DNA of 36,528 bases, from NCBI GenBank assembly GCA_003550565.1, contig PUKQ01000268.1, positions 1-36,528 of the forward strand. The letters are read 5' to 3'. Made by a program: the position numbers and the translations under genes. Positions within the stretch are counted from its first letter, which is position 1. Every line of letters begins with the position of its first letter. Shown here in pieces: positions 11,150 to 18,889 of this stretch. The stretch is from Syntrophomonadaceae bacterium (lineage in GTDB: Bacteria; Bacillota; Dethiobacteria; DTU022; PWGO01). The notes beneath the pieces were generated by a model. It was not told the DNA's origin, did no database searches, and worked only from the letters and a program-made list of their open reading frames with translations.

Positions 11150-11830
11150 ATGATAGTTGCTGAACGAAAGCCATTGTCGCAAATTGCTGAAATAATGGCT
11201 CCTTATAAACGTATTTGTGTTTTGGGCTGCGGTTCTTGTGTGACTGTTTGTTTGGCTGGGGGGCAGAAAGAAGCTCTAGAAACAGCCACCGCTTTGTCTA
11301 TTCAACGCCAAAACACGGGGGGCACCTTAGAAACTGAAGCTTTTACTATTGAGCGGCAATGTGAATATGAATATGTGGATGAAGTAGCGGAGCGCCTTAA
11401 AGGTTATGATGCCGTTCTTTCCTTGGCCTGTGGGGTGGGAGTGCAGACGATTGCTTCTCGTTTACCGGAGATTATTGTTTTGCCCGGGCTCAACACCCAC
11501 TTTATGGGGTATCCCTTGGAGCAAGGGGTTTGGATTGAAAATTGCTTGGGTTGCGGGGACTGTGTTTTACATCTTACACAGGGCATTTGCCCCATTACCC
11601 GTTGTTCAAAAAGCATTCTTAATGGTCCCTGTGGCGGTTCCCAGGATGGCAAATGTGAAATAAGCAAAGATCTTGATTGTGCCTGGCACCTAATTCATGA
11701 AAGATTGCAAAATTTGAACATGGTTTCAACATTACAAGAGATACAACCGCCGAAAAACTGGGCGACTTCACATCATGGAGGTCCGAGAACCATTGTAAGG
11801 GAGGATGTGAGAATTGATAACGGGGAGTAA
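11150..11830 (+). CDS. metV: MetV, Cys-rich partner of methylenetetrahydrofolate reductase
   Basis: Small iron-sulfur/zinc protein (226 residues, MTHFR C-terminal domain family) that passes electrons to MetF in acetogens. Cysteines are dense: Cys23, then C-x2-C-x3-C at 27, 30 and 34, and a second cluster in NCLGCGDC ... GICPITRC ... GPCGG near residues 130-165. Its last 17 bases overlap metF in another frame, which suggests coupled translation and a stable MetVF complex. The start follows GAAGGTGACATGAAAAG; the ribosome site is moderate. In Moorella the same pair is joined by hdrABC-mvhD, and in Acetobacterium by an RnfC-like protein. Neither is nearby here, so the electron donor is open. Confidence 0.9.
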   Translation: MIVAERKPLSQIAEIMAPYKRICVLGCGSCVTVCLAGGQKEALETATALSIQRQNTGGTLETEAFTIERQCEYEYVDEVAERLKGYDAVLSLACGVGVQTIASRLPEIIVLPGLNTHFMGYPLEQGVWIENCLGCGDCVLHLTQGICPITRCSKSILNGPCGGSQDGKCEISKDLDCAWHLIHERLQNLNMVSTLQEIQPPKNWATSHHGGPRTIVREDVRIDNGE

Positions 11831-12731
11831 CTTGGAAAAAGTAATTAACAGTGGAGAATTTGTAGTAACCGGAGAACTGGGGCCTCCCAAAAGTGCCGAT
11901 GTAGAGACTCTTAAGCATCATGCAGAAATGCTCGGCAAGCATGTTGATGCTTATAATATTACCGACAATCAAACTGCCATAGTGCGTACTTCCAGTATTG
12001 CCTGCGGTGCTTTGCTAGTGCAACTGGGTTTAGATCCCATAATGCAGATGACAGTCCGCGACCGCAACCGGATTGCTATTCAGAGCGATATTTTGGGGGC
12101 GTCGGCATTGGGAATAAAAAACTTACTCTGCCTTTCCGGCGATCATCAGTGTTTTGGTAATGAACCGGGTTCCAAGGGTGTTTATGATCTTGATTCTATG
12201 CAGCTGATCAGGGCGGTTAAGAACATGAGGGACGAAGGCAAATTTATCGGGGAAGAAGAATTGGAAGCACCCATGAGCATGTTTATCGGTGCCGTGGAAA
12301 ACCCCTTTGCAGATCCTTTTGAATATAGGGTAGATAGGTTAGAAAAAAAGATCAATGCCGGAGCAAATTTCATTCAAACTCAGGGTGTTTTTGATATGGA
12401 ACGTTTTCGTGAGTTTATGAAAAGGGTGGTGGACCGGGGACTGCATGAAAAAGCTTCAATTATGGCCGGAATAATCCCCGTAAAATCATTGGGTGCAGCG
12501 CGCTACATGAAAAATAATGTAGCCGGTATTACTATTCCCGATACTATGATTGACCGTTTAAAAGGAGCTGAAAAGAAGAAAGAAGAAGGCTTGAAGATAT
12601 GCATTGAAACTATTCAAGAGTGCCGGGAAATTGAAGGAGTAGCGGGAGTGCATGTAATGGCTATAGCTTGGGAAGAAATAGTGCCGGAAATTGTGGAGCG
12701 AGCCGGTCTTTATCCACGGCCAGAGCTTTAA
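11814..12731 (+). CDS. metF: 5,10-methylenetetrahydrofolate reductase
   Basis: FAD-binding TIM-barrel enzyme that reduces methylene-THF to methyl-THF, the last methyl-branch step before AcsE; it can run in reverse. It has 305 residues, typical of the bacterial catalytic domain. Visible family features are VTGELGPPKSAD at the N-terminus, AYNITDNQ, LCLSGDH in the flavin site and NFIQTQGVFD. TTG 11814 is chosen because GGAGG at about 11799-11803 gives normal spacing, although it overlaps the end of metV. It is the last gene of the Wood-Ljungdahl operon. A 211-base spacer with a long hairpin follows before the thiolase. Confidence 0.94.
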   Translation: MITGSNLEKVINSGEFVVTGELGPPKSADVETLKHHAEMLGKHVDAYNITDNQTAIVRTSSIACGALLVQLGLDPIMQMTVRDRNRIAIQSDILGASALGIKNLLCLSGDHQCFGNEPGSKGVYDLDSMQLIRAVKNMRDEGKFIGEEELEAPMSMFIGAVENPFADPFEYRVDRLEKKINAGANFIQTQGVFDMERFREFMKRVVDRGLHEKASIMAGIIPVKSLGAARYMKNNVAGITIPDTMIDRLKGAEKKKEEGLKICIETIQECREIEGVAGVHVMAIAWEEIVPEIVERAGLYPRPEL

Positions 12732-12860
12732 AATCAGATACCATTAGTATATACATGAAAAACGAGATGACAGCTCCAGCAAACGAATACATATATTGTT
12801 TTTATTTAGTAATGGAGCTTTTGATCAAAAAGGTAGATGGTATAAAGTTTAGTTTATAAT

Positions 12861-12897
12861 GAAGAACAGGCGGGCTTGTTTTATTTGCCTGTTCTTC
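12861..12897 (+). terminator. Hairpin terminator after the Wood-Ljungdahl operon
   Basis: GAAGAACAGGC (12861-12871) pairs perfectly over 11 bp with GCCTGTTCTTC (12887-12897). The trailing T-run is poor (TTGCAT), but stem length and position between metF and thl suggest a transcript end. A second, weaker dyad, AGCTCCA/TGGAGCT followed by TTTT, lies just upstream at about 12773-12822. Confidence 0.6.
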
Positions 12898-12942
12898 TTG
12901 CATGGAATATTTTTATTATAGACATTGAAAGGGGAGATGTGA

Positions 12943-14124
12943 ATGCAGACAAATGAGGTAGTAATTATAGGGGCAGCCAGAACTCCGGTAGGGGCATTTG
13001 GGGGAGTTTTCCGGGATATAACCCCCGGTTATTTGGCTAAAACTGCCGTGGAAGAAGCTTTAAATAGAGCATCTGTGGAAAAAACACAGGTGGAGGAAGT
13101 TATTATGGGCAACTGCATGCATCCAAGCGATGAACCTAACCTCGGTCGTTGTGTGGCTTTAATGAGCGGCATGCCCAAAGAAACCACGGGTATGACCATT
13201 CAACGCCAGTGTAGTTCAGCTATGCAGGCCTTAGTAAGTGGAAGTCAGGAACTCATGCTTGGCGATGTGGAAATAGTGGTGGCCGGTGGAGTGGAATCAA
13301 TGAGTACGGCTCCTTATGTGCTGAAATCAGCTCGCTGGGGCAAAAGGTTACAACACGGTGAGATGACTGATGCTCTCTGGGAAATGTTGATGGACCCCAT
13401 ACATAAGATCATGATGGGGGAAACAGCGGAAAATTTGGCAGAAAAGCACTCCATTTCTCGGGAAGAGCAAGATGAAATCGCATATCGCAGTCACCAAAAT
13501 GCTATTGCAGCTATAGATGAAGGCCGTTTTAAAGATGAGATTGTGCCTGTGCAGGTTAAACAAAAGAAAAAAGAAATAACCGTGGACACCGATGAACATC
13601 CACGGCGGGATGTTTCTCTGGACACTCTAGCGGCTTTAAAACCGGTTTTCCGACAGGGAGGATCAGTTACCGCAGGCAATGCTTCGGGATTAAATGATGG
13701 GGCGGCGGCAACGGTTCTTACAACAGCTTCCAAAGCTCAGGAAATGGGCATAAAACCTCTGGGGAAAATAGTTTCTTATGCCTGGGCGGGAGTGGAACCG
13801 GAATTGATGGGCTATGGCCCCGTGCCGGCTACCCAAAAGGCCTTACAAAAGGCAGGTCTCACCTTGGAGGATATTGAGCTCATTGAGGTAAATGAGGCTT
13901 TTGCCGCTCAGTACCTGGCTTGTGAAAAACTTCTCGGGCTTAATCGTGATCTGGTTAATGTTAACGGTAGCGGAATAGCCCTGGGGCATCCGGTGGGGTG
14001 CACGGGTGCCCGTATTGTGATTTCCCTTCTATATGAAATGGCCCGCCGGGGACTCAATCGCGGGCTTGCTACTCTTTGCGTGGGTGGAGGCATGGGTATG
14101 TCTATGATTGTTGAAAGGGATTAA
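12943..14124 (+). CDS. thlA: Acetyl-CoA C-acetyltransferase (thiolase)
   Basis: Condenses two acetyl-CoA to acetoacetyl-CoA, or cleaves it in beta-oxidation. The full catalytic set is visible: nucleophile Cys90 in QRQCSSAM, Asn318 in VNEAF, His349 in GIALGHP and Cys379 in LCVGGG. At 393 residues it has normal thiolase length. ATG 12943 follows AAAGGGGAG. The next two genes encode crotonase and 3-hydroxyacyl-CoA dehydrogenase, so this is the thiolase of a butyryl-CoA route; the symbol is by analogy (atoB would be equally valid). Chain-length preference cannot be read from the sequence. Confidence 0.93.
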   Translation: MQTNEVVIIGAARTPVGAFGGVFRDITPGYLAKTAVEEALNRASVEKTQVEEVIMGNCMHPSDEPNLGRCVALMSGMPKETTGMTIQRQCSSAMQALVSGSQELMLGDVEIVVAGGVESMSTAPYVLKSARWGKRLQHGEMTDALWEMLMDPIHKIMMGETAENLAEKHSISREEQDEIAYRSHQNAIAAIDEGRFKDEIVPVQVKQKKKEITVDTDEHPRRDVSLDTLAALKPVFRQGGSVTAGNASGLNDGAAATVLTTASKAQEMGIKPLGKIVSYAWAGVEPELMGYGPVPATQKALQKAGLTLEDIELIEVNEAFAAQYLACEKLLGLNRDLVNVNGSGIALGHPVGCTGARIVISLLYEMARRGLNRGLATLCVGGGMGMSMIVERD

Positions 14125-14180
14125 TATATTTGAATAAACCATAATTAAATGGAAAAAAATTGATAAGGAGGTATATTTTT

Positions 14181-14954
14181 ATGAGTATGGTTCAAATGGA
14201 AAGAGAAGGTGGTTTGGCGGTAGTTACGTTAAACAATCCCCCGGTGAATGCTCTTAATTCACAGCTATTAGGGGAATTGGAAGAAGTTTTGGACGGTTTA
14301 TATAAGGCTAATGATGTGGGTGCTTTAGTTATCACCGGCAGTGGTGAAAAAGCTTTTGTGGCCGGAGCTGACATAAGTGAATTCCCTTCATTAAACAAAG
14401 ATAATGGGGAAAAACTCGCCCGCCGGGGGCAGCAAATATTCCAAAAAATTGCGGATTTTCCGGCGCCTGTAATAGCGGCTGTAAATGGAGTTGCCCTGGG
14501 AGGCGGACTGGAAGTAGCTTTAGCCTGTGACATTAGGGTGGCTGATGAAAATGCCAAGCTGGGCCTTCCGGAAGTGACCCTGGGAATATTCCCGGGTTAT
14601 GGAGGAACCCAGAGGTTGCCGCAGGTATTACCTCTGGGGAAAGCTCGGGAATTAATATTTACCGGTGAGCAAATAGCATCTGCAGAAGCTGAGCGTTTGG
14701 GGTTGGTAGAGCATGTAGCTTCTGCGGGAGAAGCTTTGAATAAGGCCAAGGAAATTGCCGCAAAAATTTTAAAGAGAGGGCCTGTAGCTGTTCGCGAAGC
14801 TAAAAAAGCTATCAATAAAGGACTGGATGTTAGTCTGGAAGAAGGTTTAAAAATAGAAGCATCACTTTTTGGGGGATTGTGTGAAACAGAAGATCAGAAA
14901 GAAGGCGCCAAAGCTTTTATGGAAAAGAGAAAGCCTGAGTTCAAAGGTAAGTAA
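14181..14954 (+). CDS. crt: Enoyl-CoA hydratase / crotonase
   Basis: Hydrates crotonyl-CoA to 3-hydroxybutyryl-CoA, or the reverse. The crotonase fold is clear: oxyanion-hole segment AGADI (residues 61-65), GGGLEVALACD with Glu111, and GLPEVTLGIFPGYGG with Glu131. The two catalytic glutamates are 20 residues apart as in rat hydratase, so it should be a true hydratase and not a divergent family member. ATG 14181 follows AAGGAGG; an upstream TTG at 14160 lies before the ribosome site. The protein has 257 residues. It lies 57 bases after the thiolase. Confidence 0.93.
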   Translation: MSMVQMEREGGLAVVTLNNPPVNALNSQLLGELEEVLDGLYKANDVGALVITGSGEKAFVAGADISEFPSLNKDNGEKLARRGQQIFQKIADFPAPVIAAVNGVALGGGLEVALACDIRVADENAKLGLPEVTLGIFPGYGGTQRLPQVLPLGKARELIFTGEQIASAEAERLGLVEHVASAGEALNKAKEIAAKILKRGPVAVREAKKAINKGLDVSLEEGLKIEASLFGGLCETEDQKEGAKAFMEKRKPEFKGK

Positions 14955-15046
14955 TCTTAGTTTTTTGTAACTGTTTTTAAATTAACTTAATGTATTTTTT
15001 GATGTAACTTTTTAATTATAATCCACAAATGAAAGGTGGGTGCAAG

Positions 15047-15898
15047 GTGGATATTCAAAAGATTGGTGTGCTCGGCGCAGGAACCATGGGAAACGGTATT
15101 GCCCAGGTAGCGGCTGAAAACGGTTTTAAAGTAGTTATGAGAGATATAGAAGAATCTCTTGTGGATAAAGGGATTAAGGCCATAAACAAAAACTTAAACC
15201 GGGCAGTAGAAAAAGGCAAAAAATCTGCTGAAGATGTCGCAGAGATAACAAAGCGCATTAAAGGGACTGTAGACATAAAAGAAATGACCGAAGTAGATCT
15301 GGTTATTGAAGCTGCGGTGGAAAAAATAGAGATTAAACAGGAAATTTACAGGGAATTGGATGGTATCTGCAAGCCGCAAACTATTTTTGCTTCCAATACT
15401 TCCGGATTAAGTATTACAGAGATGGCCGCAGTAACCCGGCGAGCAGATAAGGTTATAGGAATGCATTTTTTTAACCCGGTACCGGTTATGCAGTTAGTGG
15501 AAGTAATTAAAGGCCATGATACCTCAGAGGAAACTTTTGATACAATAGTGGAGATATCTAAAAAGCTAGGTAAAGACCCAATTGCAGTTAATGAAGCTCC
15601 CTTATTTGCCGTTAATAGAATTTTATGTCCTATGATCAATGAAGCAGCTTTTGCATATATGGAAGGGGTGGCCAGCGCAGAAGATTTGGATAAGGGTATG
15701 AGGCTGGGGGCGAATCATCCCATTGGCCCATTGGCACTGGCTGACCTGGTGGGGCTGGATGTTTTGTTAATGGTTATGGAAACACTTTATAAAGAAACCG
15801 GTGATTCTAAATATCGTCCCTGTCCATTGATCCGCAAAATGGTAAGGGCAGGTCATTTTGGACGCAAAACAGGGCGAGGCTTTTATTCCTATGAATAG
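15047..15898 (+). CDS. hbd: 3-hydroxybutyryl-CoA dehydrogenase
   Basis: Interconverts acetoacetyl-CoA and 3-hydroxybutyryl-CoA with NAD(P)H. The Rossmann motif [11 protein letters not shown] begins at residue 10, the catalytic stretch GMHFFNPVP has His140, and the matching Glu152 is 12 residues later, as in the family. GTG 15047 is preferred (AGGTGGG 8 bases upstream, protein starts [10 protein letters not shown]); an ATG at 15029 would add six residues but has no ribosome site. The gene is 92 bases after crt; the AT-rich gap contains a TATAAT at 15017-15022 without a good -35 box. Butyryl-CoA dehydrogenase and Etf genes are not in the window. Confidence 0.94.
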   Translation: MDIQKIGVLGAGTMGNGIAQVAAENGFKVVMRDIEESLVDKGIKAINKNLNRAVEKGKKSAEDVAEITKRIKGTVDIKEMTEVDLVIEAAVEKIEIKQEIYRELDGICKPQTIFASNTSGLSITEMAAVTRRADKVIGMHFFNPVPVMQLVEVIKGHDTSEETFDTIVEISKKLGKDPIAVNEAPLFAVNRILCPMINEAAFAYMEGVASAEDLDKGMRLGANHPIGPLALADLVGLDVLLMVMETLYKETGDSKYRPCPLIRKMVRAGHFGRKTGRGFYSYE

Positions 15899-15946
15899 TA
15901 ATGAATTAAATTAACCGCATAAAAATAACTAGGTAAATGGTGCTTT

Positions 15947-16065
15947 TCAGGTAGAGGCTACCCTTAGAATAGGGTAAATTTGTGACATTGGCCAAATTGA
16001 CCAGGAAACTCTTGCCTCTTGATGAAGCGAAAGCGGGAATGTTTCTCAAAGGGTTTATAGCCTGA
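15947..16065 (+). ncRNA. Candidate structured leader RNA upstream of the YhaM-like gene
   Basis: Stems pack almost without gaps. P1 is TCAGGT (15947-15952) with GCCTGA (16060-16065), one G-U pair. Directly next, AGAGGC (15953-15958) pairs with GCCTCT (16014-16019). Inside it are TACCCT/AGGGTA (15959-15964, 15971-15976) and AATTTG/CAAATT (15977-15982, 15993-15998). A fourth arm, TGATGAA/TTTCTCA with one mismatch, lies at about 16020-16048 and contains GCGAAAGC. This looks like a folded multi-helix leader ending about 65 bases before the start codon. I do not recognise the class: it lacks the lysine, cobalamin, SAM, TPP, THF and c-di-GMP signatures. Confidence 0.5.
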
Positions 16066-16131
16066 TGTAAGCAAAAAAATGGAGCCCAGTTTTATATGAT
16101 AAGAAAATAGTAAGGAGGACAAAAAAACCTG

Positions 16132-17106
16132 GTGGCGGAAAACAACAAACAGTTAATAAGTAATTTAAAATTGGGCCACGAAGTAGAAACGCAAGTGCTA
16201 GTAGTAGAAGCTCACCTCTCAAGTTATTCTTCTCCACATCGGGCGGGAGAGAAATTTTTGAGATTGGTTTTGGGAGACGCAAGCGGGACTATTAAGGGGA
16301 TTATGTGGGACATTAGTATGCTGGATGAGTCTGTCCGAGATGGAGATGTTTTATATATTAAAGGTGAAGTTACAGAATATTATGGCTTGCAAATAGTAAT
16401 CAAAGAAGCACGTAAGCTTGATCCCCGGCAAATAAATAGGCGTATGCTTCAACCTATGTCCCAAAAAGAACCACAGGATATGCTCGCGGAATTAAAAGAT
16501 ATTATTACCCGGGAAATAAACGATACTAATTTAAATAAGCTACTGCGTATTTTTTTTGGCGATCGAGAATTTGTGCAAAAATTTGCCATGAGCCCGGCAG
16601 CAAAAACAATACATCATAATTACATCGGAGGCTTGCTGGAACATACCCTGGAAGTGGTATATTTTTGTTTAAACATTGTAGAAATGTATCCCCATGAGAT
16701 TCAATCTGATTTATTAGTGGCGGGTGCCATTTTGCATGATATCGGAAAAATAGAAGAGTATGACACTGCAAGTTTTAATTTTGAACATACGGACAAAGGC
16801 AAATTGATGGGGCATATTTCCCTGGGAAAAGAACTGCTGGATAAAAAAATTGAGCAAATAGATGATTTCCCATCTTCTTTAAAATTAGAACTGGGGCACA
16901 TTATATTATCCCACCATGGACATAGGGAATGGGGTTCTCCGGAAACTCCAAAAACTATTCACGCTTTTGCTGTTTTTCATGCTGACCTTGTAAGTGCAAG
17001 GTTAAGCCAATTTACAAAAATAATGCAAAAACAAACTCCCCATGAGGGTAACTGGAGTGAATGGGATCGTTTCCTGGAAAGAAGTATCTACCTTAAAAAA
17101 CCTTGA
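16132..17106 (+). CDS. yhaM: YhaM-type 3'-5' exoribonuclease (OB-fold plus HD domain)
   Basis: Metal-dependent 3'-5' exonuclease of the YhaM/CBF1 family, thought to trim short RNA and single-stranded DNA. The N-terminal third is an OB-fold nucleic-acid-binding domain (KFLRLVLGDASGTIKGIMWD, then VLYIKGEVTEYYG). The rest is an HD phosphohydrolase domain: HHNYIGGLLEHT, GAILHDIGKIEEYD, ILSHHGHREWGSPETPKT and HADLVSARL supply the metal ligands. Its 324 residues are close to the 314 of Bacillus YhaM. The start is GTG 16132 behind AAGGAGG with a long spacing of about 13. It is preceded by the structured leader described separately. Confidence 0.88.
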   Translation: MAENNKQLISNLKLGHEVETQVLVVEAHLSSYSSPHRAGEKFLRLVLGDASGTIKGIMWDISMLDESVRDGDVLYIKGEVTEYYGLQIVIKEARKLDPRQINRRMLQPMSQKEPQDMLAELKDIITREINDTNLNKLLRIFFGDREFVQKFAMSPAAKTIHHNYIGGLLEHTLEVVYFCLNIVEMYPHEIQSDLLVAGAILHDIGKIEEYDTASFNFEHTDKGKLMGHISLGKELLDKKIEQIDDFPSSLKLELGHIILSHHGHREWGSPETPKTIHAFAVFHADLVSARLSQFTKIMQKQTPHEGNWSEWDRFLERSIYLKKP

Positions 17107-17144
17107 ATCTAACTTGAAAGTTCTTAAAATATTTTCCGGTATAG

Positions 17145-17161
17145 TCTAATATAATATTAGA
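17145..17161. promoter_or_regulatory. Perfect 17-bp palindrome over a consensus -10 box
   Basis: TCTAATAT-A-ATATTAGA is a perfect inverted repeat with a single central base. It contains the hexamer TATAAT at 17150-17155, so it could be an operator that covers the promoter of the next genes. No good -35 box lies 16-18 bases upstream. Alternatively it could be a weak AT-only hairpin at the end of the yhaM transcript (ATTTTTAAG follows). Confidence 0.45.
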
Positions 17162-17198
17162 TTTTTAAGCAGGATATTCCAAGGAAAAAATAGAACTT

Positions 17199-17261
17199 AT
17201 GATTGCTATTGGTTTAGGTGTATTGGGAATTTTTGTATTCCTTATCTATTTTTTGAGGTGA
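17199..17261 (+). CDS. Possible 20-residue membrane peptide
   Basis: ATG 17199 opens a frame of 20 codons reading MIAIGLGVLGIFVFLIYFLR. It is one uninterrupted hydrophobic helix closed by an Arg. Its TGA stop lies inside the ribosome site (GAGGTGATC) of the next gene, two bases before that ATG, a layout typical of translational coupling. The only upstream Shine-Dalgarno candidate, AAGGA at 17181-17185, is 13 bases away, which is long. The peptide could be a real single-pass membrane microprotein or a leader; chance in AT-rich DNA cannot be excluded. Confidence 0.35.
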   Translation: MIAIGLGVLGIFVFLIYFLR

Positions 17262-17263
17262 TC

Positions 17264-18436
17264 ATGTTGACTCATGAAACAAGGCCCACAGTGGCAAAAA
17301 ATAAATACAATGTGGTACCTTTTGAAAGGGATGTGAGTTATTACTTTCAGAAAGGAAATCAATATTTTTTCAAAAATGATTGGCATAAGGCCCTTTTATA
17401 TTTTAAAAAAGCCATTGAAATTGAACCTGAAGAACCTTTGAATCATTATAATCTGGGTTGTCTATTGAGCAAAATGGGGAACTTAGAAGAGGCGAATCAT
17501 ACTTTTGAACTAATATTGGAAAAACTGGATAGTTCCTACTGGGAATGCTACTTTTTGCTGGCTATAAATTATGGGTTAATGGAAGAATTCGAAATAGCAC
17601 AATCTTATTTGAAAGAATATTTGCACAATTCGCCCGATGGTGAGATGGTGAGAGAAGCTGAGGAACTATTGTGGGCCATGGCTGAAGATAATGCTTTAGA
17701 AATGGATGAGCAAATTGAAGATATATTATTTAAAGAAAACAAAGAAGGTATTTTGGAAGATTTAGTTAAGTTAAATAATGAGGAATTCCTGGAAAAACAC
17801 AATGAAAATGTATTTTTAATGCCGGTGCTTAAAAAAATACTTTATCAAAGCAATGATTATGTAAAAGAAGATGTTTTAGATATTTTTGGAGATATGCATA
17901 ATCAAGCAGCGGCAGACGTTTTAAAAGAATTTGTGCGTAATCCCTGGGTTAAAGATAGGCACAAGCAGTTGGCCCTTTTGAAAATAAAGAATATGGGGTA
18001 TATAGATCTTTGCCAGTTGTATTTGAAAGGAAGGGTGCAGCAGGTTGATTTAGAAATTTATCCTTTGTCCGCTCCGTTTTGGGAAGAAAAATGGCAGAAA
18101 GTACTGAACTGTACTATCAGAACTATGCGCCAAAGTGAAGTTTATCATGAGAGTTTTTTCGAAGACGCTCAGGCAATGTGGATAGATTTTATTAATCAAA
18201 AATACCCAGAAATGCCTTCAATTAAAAAAATTGAAACTTGGGCGGCGGGGTTAGAATATAGTTTAGTTAAGTTTCACCTTTTAGACGTAACTCAAAAAGA
18301 AATAGCAGAAAAATATGGCATATCATCTGCCAGTGTGAGTTCCAAGTTTAAAGCTATTACGGAAGCTTTAAAAATAAACCGGAAATCTTGTCGCCATATG
18401 CTGGCTCATTTGTTAAAGGCCAATAAAGGAAACTAG
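17264..18436 (+). CDS. TPR-repeat protein with C-terminal helix-turn-helix
   Basis: I do not recognise a named family. Residues about 25-135 carry three TPR-like helix pairs (YYFQKGNQYFFKNDWHKALLYF, LNHYNLGCLLSKMGNLEEA, CYFLLAINYGLMEEFEIA). The middle is helical and acidic and contains a HEAT-like piece (DVLDIFGDMHNQAAADVLKEF). Near the C-terminus TQKEIAEKYGISSASVSSKF reads as a sigma-type or LuxR-like helix-turn-helix. The protein has 390 residues and no signal or membrane segment. The start is ATG 17264 with the extended ribosome site GAGGTGATC; GTG 17258 and TTG 17267 are alternatives. A sensor that binds partners by TPRs and DNA by the HTH is an inference. The palindrome at 17145-17161 would be its natural target. 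Confidence 0.7.
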   Translation: MLTHETRPTVAKNKYNVVPFERDVSYYFQKGNQYFFKNDWHKALLYFKKAIEIEPEEPLNHYNLGCLLSKMGNLEEANHTFELILEKLDSSYWECYFLLAINYGLMEEFEIAQSYLKEYLHNSPDGEMVREAEELLWAMAEDNALEMDEQIEDILFKENKEGILEDLVKLNNEEFLEKHNENVFLMPVLKKILYQSNDYVKEDVLDIFGDMHNQAAADVLKEFVRNPWVKDRHKQLALLKIKNMGYIDLCQLYLKGRVQQVDLEIYPLSAPFWEEKWQKVLNCTIRTMRQSEVYHESFFEDAQAMWIDFINQKYPEMPSIKKIETWAAGLEYSLVKFHLLDVTQKEIAEKYGISSASVSSKFKAITEALKINRKSCRHMLAHLLKANKGN

Positions 18437-18465
18437 TTCTGTTGATTTCCGGGGGGTGAATCAGG

Positions 18466-18864
18466 TTGAATGAGATGGAGACAGTTAGCGTAGAAAGTAA
18501 ACAGCGTGAAGAACTTGTAGAGATTACCCGGCAAGTTAAAATGGCTGTACGCAACCTGCAAATCCGGAATGGAAGTATAATTGTTTATGTGCCTCATACT
18601 ACTGCCGGGGTAGTAATTAATGAAAGCGCTGATCCTTCTGTGGGTAAGGACATAGTTAATTTTTTAGGGAAAATGGTTCCGCAAAATTCCAATTATCTCC
18701 ACGCTGAGGGAAATAGTGATGCGCATATTAAAGCTTCTTTATTGGGAAATTCTCAAATCATACCTGTTTCTGAAGGAGAAATTTTATTGGGAACCTGGCA
18801 GGGTATTTTTTTTGCTGAATTTGATGGTCCCCGCAGTAGAAAAGTATTAGTAGGGGAGTCTTAA
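18466..18864 (+). CDS. yjbQ: YjbQ family protein (UPF0047)
   Basis: Small beta-sandwich protein of 132 residues. The conserved family core is present: VPHTTAGVVINE near residue 45, NSDAHIKASLLG, and the end LGTWQGIFFAEFDGPR. Family members form trimers and some show weak thiamine-phosphate synthase activity, but the true role is unsettled. TTG 18466 follows GGGGGGTG with normal spacing; an ATG at 18475 would drop three residues. It is 29 bases after the TPR/HTH gene and 25 bases before the Sir2 gene, probably in one transcript. Confidence 0.9.
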   Translation: MNEMETVSVESKQREELVEITRQVKMAVRNLQIRNGSIIVYVPHTTAGVVINESADPSVGKDIVNFLGKMVPQNSNYLHAEGNSDAHIKASLLGNSQIIPVSEGEILLGTWQGIFFAEFDGPRSRKVLVGES

Positions 18865-18889
18865 TTTTTTTATAGAAAGGAGAATCTCA

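Noticed and set aside
12668-12859. 63-codon frame overlapping the end of metF
   Set aside because: No ribosome site, mixed composition, overlaps metF by 64 bases and runs through non-coding spacer.
15017-15022. TATAAT as a promoter for hbd
   Set aside because: A consensus -10 hexamer, but no -35 box at 15-19 bases upstream; in a very AT-rich gap it is weak evidence.
15947-16065. Lysine riboswitch or molybdenum-cofactor RNA as the identity of the leader
   Set aside because: AGGTAGAGGC recalls the lysine switch and GTGACAT...GACCAGG recalls the Moco motif, but the remaining conserved blocks of both classes are missing and the downstream gene fits neither.
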